NCBI RefSeq assembly: GCF_025231525.1 | Contig: NZ_CP103057.1 | Coordinates: forward strand, 2,063,001-2,127,000 | DNA: 64,000 bases | DNA from: Sphingomonas endolithica | Lineage (GTDB): Bacteria; Pseudomonadota; Alphaproteobacteria; Sphingomonadales; Sphingomonadaceae | Direction: 5' to 3' | Part shown: positions 62,325 through 64,000 of the stretch, one piece after another | How positions within the stretch are numbered: position 1 is the stretch's first letter | Layout of the letters: the number at the start of each line of letters is the position of its first letter | Notes under the pieces: model-generated | Databases searched by the model: none | What the model was told of the DNA's origin: nothing | Seen by the model: the letters and a program-made list of their open reading frames with translations, nothing else | Made by a program: the position numbers and the translations under genes

Positions 62325-63574
62325 TCAAGCGCCTCGATTTGCTCTGATGCACGCGCGATCGCTTGGCGCACGTGATTCGGCAGTTTACACCGTGTGCGCG
62401 ACAACGCGTCGACCCGTTCCAGTAGCAAGCGCCGTTCGACCCTGCCGGGCAGCAGCGGCTCGACACCACGCAGCATCGTAAAGGTCATGCCAGCGTGAAC
62501 GCCGCTCCCCTCGCGCGTCGCCGGGAGCCGTACCAGCGCAGTGGATGCGGCGCCAAGAACGTGCATCAGCTCGATCGCGGCGCTCATAAGCGAGGCCTGA
62601 TCCCGCTCGATCTGGTTGCCCGAACGAGCGAAGCACTGGACGAGGCATCGCAGCAGCAACCCATAGGTCGAACACGCAAAGTCCAGCAGTTCGGCCGCCT
62701 GCGGATGATTTACGAACACCTTGCCCTCGGGTTCCGGCGGCTGGCGCAGCACGGGGCTGTTAGCGGCTGGCCAGGCTGGGGCAAAGTTAGGATCATCGGC
62801 GACAGCAGCATCGAGCTCCCGCTGGATTTGCAGGAAGCTGCGATAATGCGACTCTTCGCGATCTGCGCTCGATCCCTCGCCTTGCTCCACAATGATATCG
62901 ATCGCCCGCCCGGCCCCGGCGATATCGACGATCGGCTCGACTCCATCGAGATCGATAGCCGGTGGACCTATTTGGCTCGCCTTACCACCGAGGAACAGCA
63001 CGTCTCCGCCCAGTTCGCGATTGACTGCGATCAAATTGGTGCGGATCGCTTCGTACAGGTGGCCGATCGTCGCATAATCCTGCGCACTCGGCATGAGCCC
63101 GAGATGCGCCTGTTCGCGGCAGTAGTCATCCTGTTCGAAGGCGGCGCTGTCTTGGCCGCGCGTATCCTGGGGGCGTTCCAGGAAAACGAAGTGCTTGAGC
63201 GTCTCGGCGTTGAACCCGGTCAGCCGTACTGCAACGCCAGATGGGAAGTAGCCGGGCGCCACGGGAAAGTTGGGGCGTCCGAAATGGGGACGTCCGCCGA
63301 TCGCCACCGTCAGATTGGCGACTATCATTAGATGTCCCATCTCCTCGACGGCGACATCCATGATTACCTTGCGCCACCGCTCGAGCGTCTCGCCCAGTTC
63401 AAACGAGACCCCAGGTTCACCTGCACGCTTCAGGCTGAAGGCCGCATAGAGATAGCTGCACATTAATGTGTGCTCGATCTCCGATGCCTCAGCGAGCAGA
63501 TGCAGCAACTGCTCACGCGATCCGATGACCACCGCTTGGCCGGAAACCTCTTCTATCACCGCTTCAAGGGGCAT
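62321..63574 (-). CDS. Ferritin-like domain protein (VioB/iminophenyl-pyruvate synthase-like)
   Basis: A 417-residue protein. The N-terminal half carries a ferritin-like four-helix bundle (LLHLLAEASEIEHTLMCSYLYAAFSLK and WRKVIMDVAVEEMGHLMIVANLTVAIGG), with the E..H and EE..H metal-ligand pattern seen in the family PF12902 found in VioB-like proteins. The C-terminal part has TYGLLLRCLVQCFARS and ALVRLPATREG. The start at 63574 precedes the conserved region; the frame is open to 63640. The violacein pathway itself is not present, so the substrate is unknown. Two very small genes follow and are coupled to it. Confidence 0.82.
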   Translation of the reverse strand: MPLEAVIEEVSGQAVVIGSREQLLHLLAEASEIEHTLMCSYLYAAFSLKRAGEPGVSFELGETLERWRKVIMDVAVEEMGHLMIVANLTVAIGGRPHFGRPNFPVAPGYFPSGVAVRLTGFNAETLKHFVFLERPQDTRGQDSAAFEQDDYCREQAHLGLMPSAQDYATIGHLYEAIRTNLIAVNRELGGDVLFLGGKASQIGPPAIDLDGVEPIVDIAGAGRAIDIIVEQGEGSSADREESHYRSFLQIQRELDAAVADDPNFAPAWPAANSPVLRQPPEPEGKVFVNHPQAAELLDFACSTYGLLLRCLVQCFARSGNQIERDQASLMSAAIELMHVLGAASTALVRLPATREGSGVHAGMTFTMLRGVEPLLPGRVERRLLLERVDALSRTRCKLPNHVRQAIARASEQIEALE

Positions 63575-63915
63575 CCGCTTAGCGTCCGAGCGGCAATGGT
63601 AAGATGGCTTCGATCTGTATGCCGGAGAGGCGTCGAGCAATTGACATATTTTTCCGTTTCATCACGCACAAAACCAGCTGAGTCGCGTGCCACTGCTTCA
63701 ATTCAGACAGGTAACAACCCGAGCCTCCACAAGCTCCAACCGTTAGGTATAACGCTTAGCAACGTGATCGGCTGACTTGGATCGTTTGCTGCTTACCCTT
63801 AACGGCATGCATTTGTGACCAGCCGATATCGCGCGACCCCATCGCTCTGTATTCGGCTCAGATATTTGCCCAGCACCTCGCTTCTCAGCGGAGCCGATCG
63901 CGTTAAGCTAGAAGA
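63575..63915. other. Intergenic region
   Basis: About 340 bases upstream of the ferritin-like gene. No gene or repeat was recognised. Confidence 0.4.
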
Positions 63916-64000
63916 ATGACGCTTCTCAGCGCAATGAGCTCGCATTCGAGCGATCAGCCAACCTCGACGATTGTCTCGCCGCAGCAGCGAACCGATATGG
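63916..64000 (+). CDS. Possible start of a gene that runs off the right edge
   Basis: An ATG with an AGAAG purine stretch upstream opens a frame that has no stop up to the end of the window (MTLLSAMSSHSSDQPTSTIV...). Only 28 codons are visible and no family can be recognised, so this may also be a chance frame. Confidence 0.25.
   Translation, partial: MTLLSAMSSHSSDQPTSTIVSPQQRTDM

Noticed and set aside
1..64000. CRISPR arrays, rRNA and tRNA genes
   Set aside because: Reading both strands showed no regularly spaced direct repeats, no rRNA-like sequence and no convincing tRNA cloverleaf.

Overview
The window looks like a chromosomal segment of a high-GC alphaproteobacterium, most likely a sphingomonad (Sphingomonas or a close relative). 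The basis is gene content and style: a large TonB-dependent receptor with a DDIIVTG-type TonB box feeding amino-sugar catabolism, a LIG-POL DNA ligase D with Xth and NUDIX partners, a manganese catalase with small stress-type proteins, several c-di-GMP genes, and the alphaproteobacterial DUF3489-DUF2924-recombinase module. No rRNA, tRNA or CRISPR array was recognised.

Layout. 1-970: start of a LysR regulator divergent from an SDR oxidoreductase. 1.12-4.46 kb: a DUF3489-DUF2924-serine recombinase module followed by a small exported protein on the other strand. 4.6-7.3 kb: a small protein, an NmrA-like reductase and an O-methyltransferase, divergent from a TetR regulator that carries an in-frame TAG. 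7.7-20.7 kb: a dense candidate antiviral island. Its minus-strand block holds a reverse transcriptase of UG/Abi type, a Gabija-like OLD nuclease plus UvrD-like helicase pair, and a 1271-aa protein with a Cap4/DUF4297-like nuclease domain and a STAND-like NTPase. A possible PD-(D/E)XK protein converges on this block. Divergent from it is a plus-strand operon of an unknown protein, an XRE-ImmA/IrrE protein and a TIR protein.

20.8-29.4 kb: DNA repair genes (LigD, Xth, NUDIX fusion), several small hypothetical genes and a Mn catalase. An IS6-family insertion has left a truncated aspartyl protease on one side and the tail of an antiporter on the other. 29.5-43.2 kb: an amino-sugar and peptidoglycan-recycling locus with nagB-II, nagA, GH84, D-lactate dehydrogenase and nagK on the minus strand. 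Divergent on the plus strand are anmK, a TonB receptor, an SSS symporter, murQ and a GntR regulator. MurQ releases D-lactate and GlcNAc-6-P, and the D-lactate dehydrogenase inside the locus can consume the former. 43.5-51.8 kb: a diguanylate cyclase, an MHYT-GGDEF-EAL protein and a 1366-aa multi-PAS hybrid histidine kinase.

51.9-56.35 kb: a second, diverged copy of the 1.12-4.46 kb module in the same orientation. Its recombinase is broken by two tandem IS6-family copies and a 372-bp deletion. 56.5-64 kb: another diguanylate cyclase, a small exported protein, two SnoaL/NTF2-like proteins with an AraC regulator, a translationally coupled trio (YozE-like, unknown, DUF1003), and a ferritin-like gene coupled to two very small genes.

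Mobile DNA shapes the window. It contains a 3.3-kb direct duplication about 50.8 kb apart, two complete and at least two partial IS6-family copies, short MITE-like derivatives of the same terminal repeats, and an IS5-like remnant. All functional calls are from reading the sequence; no database search was run.
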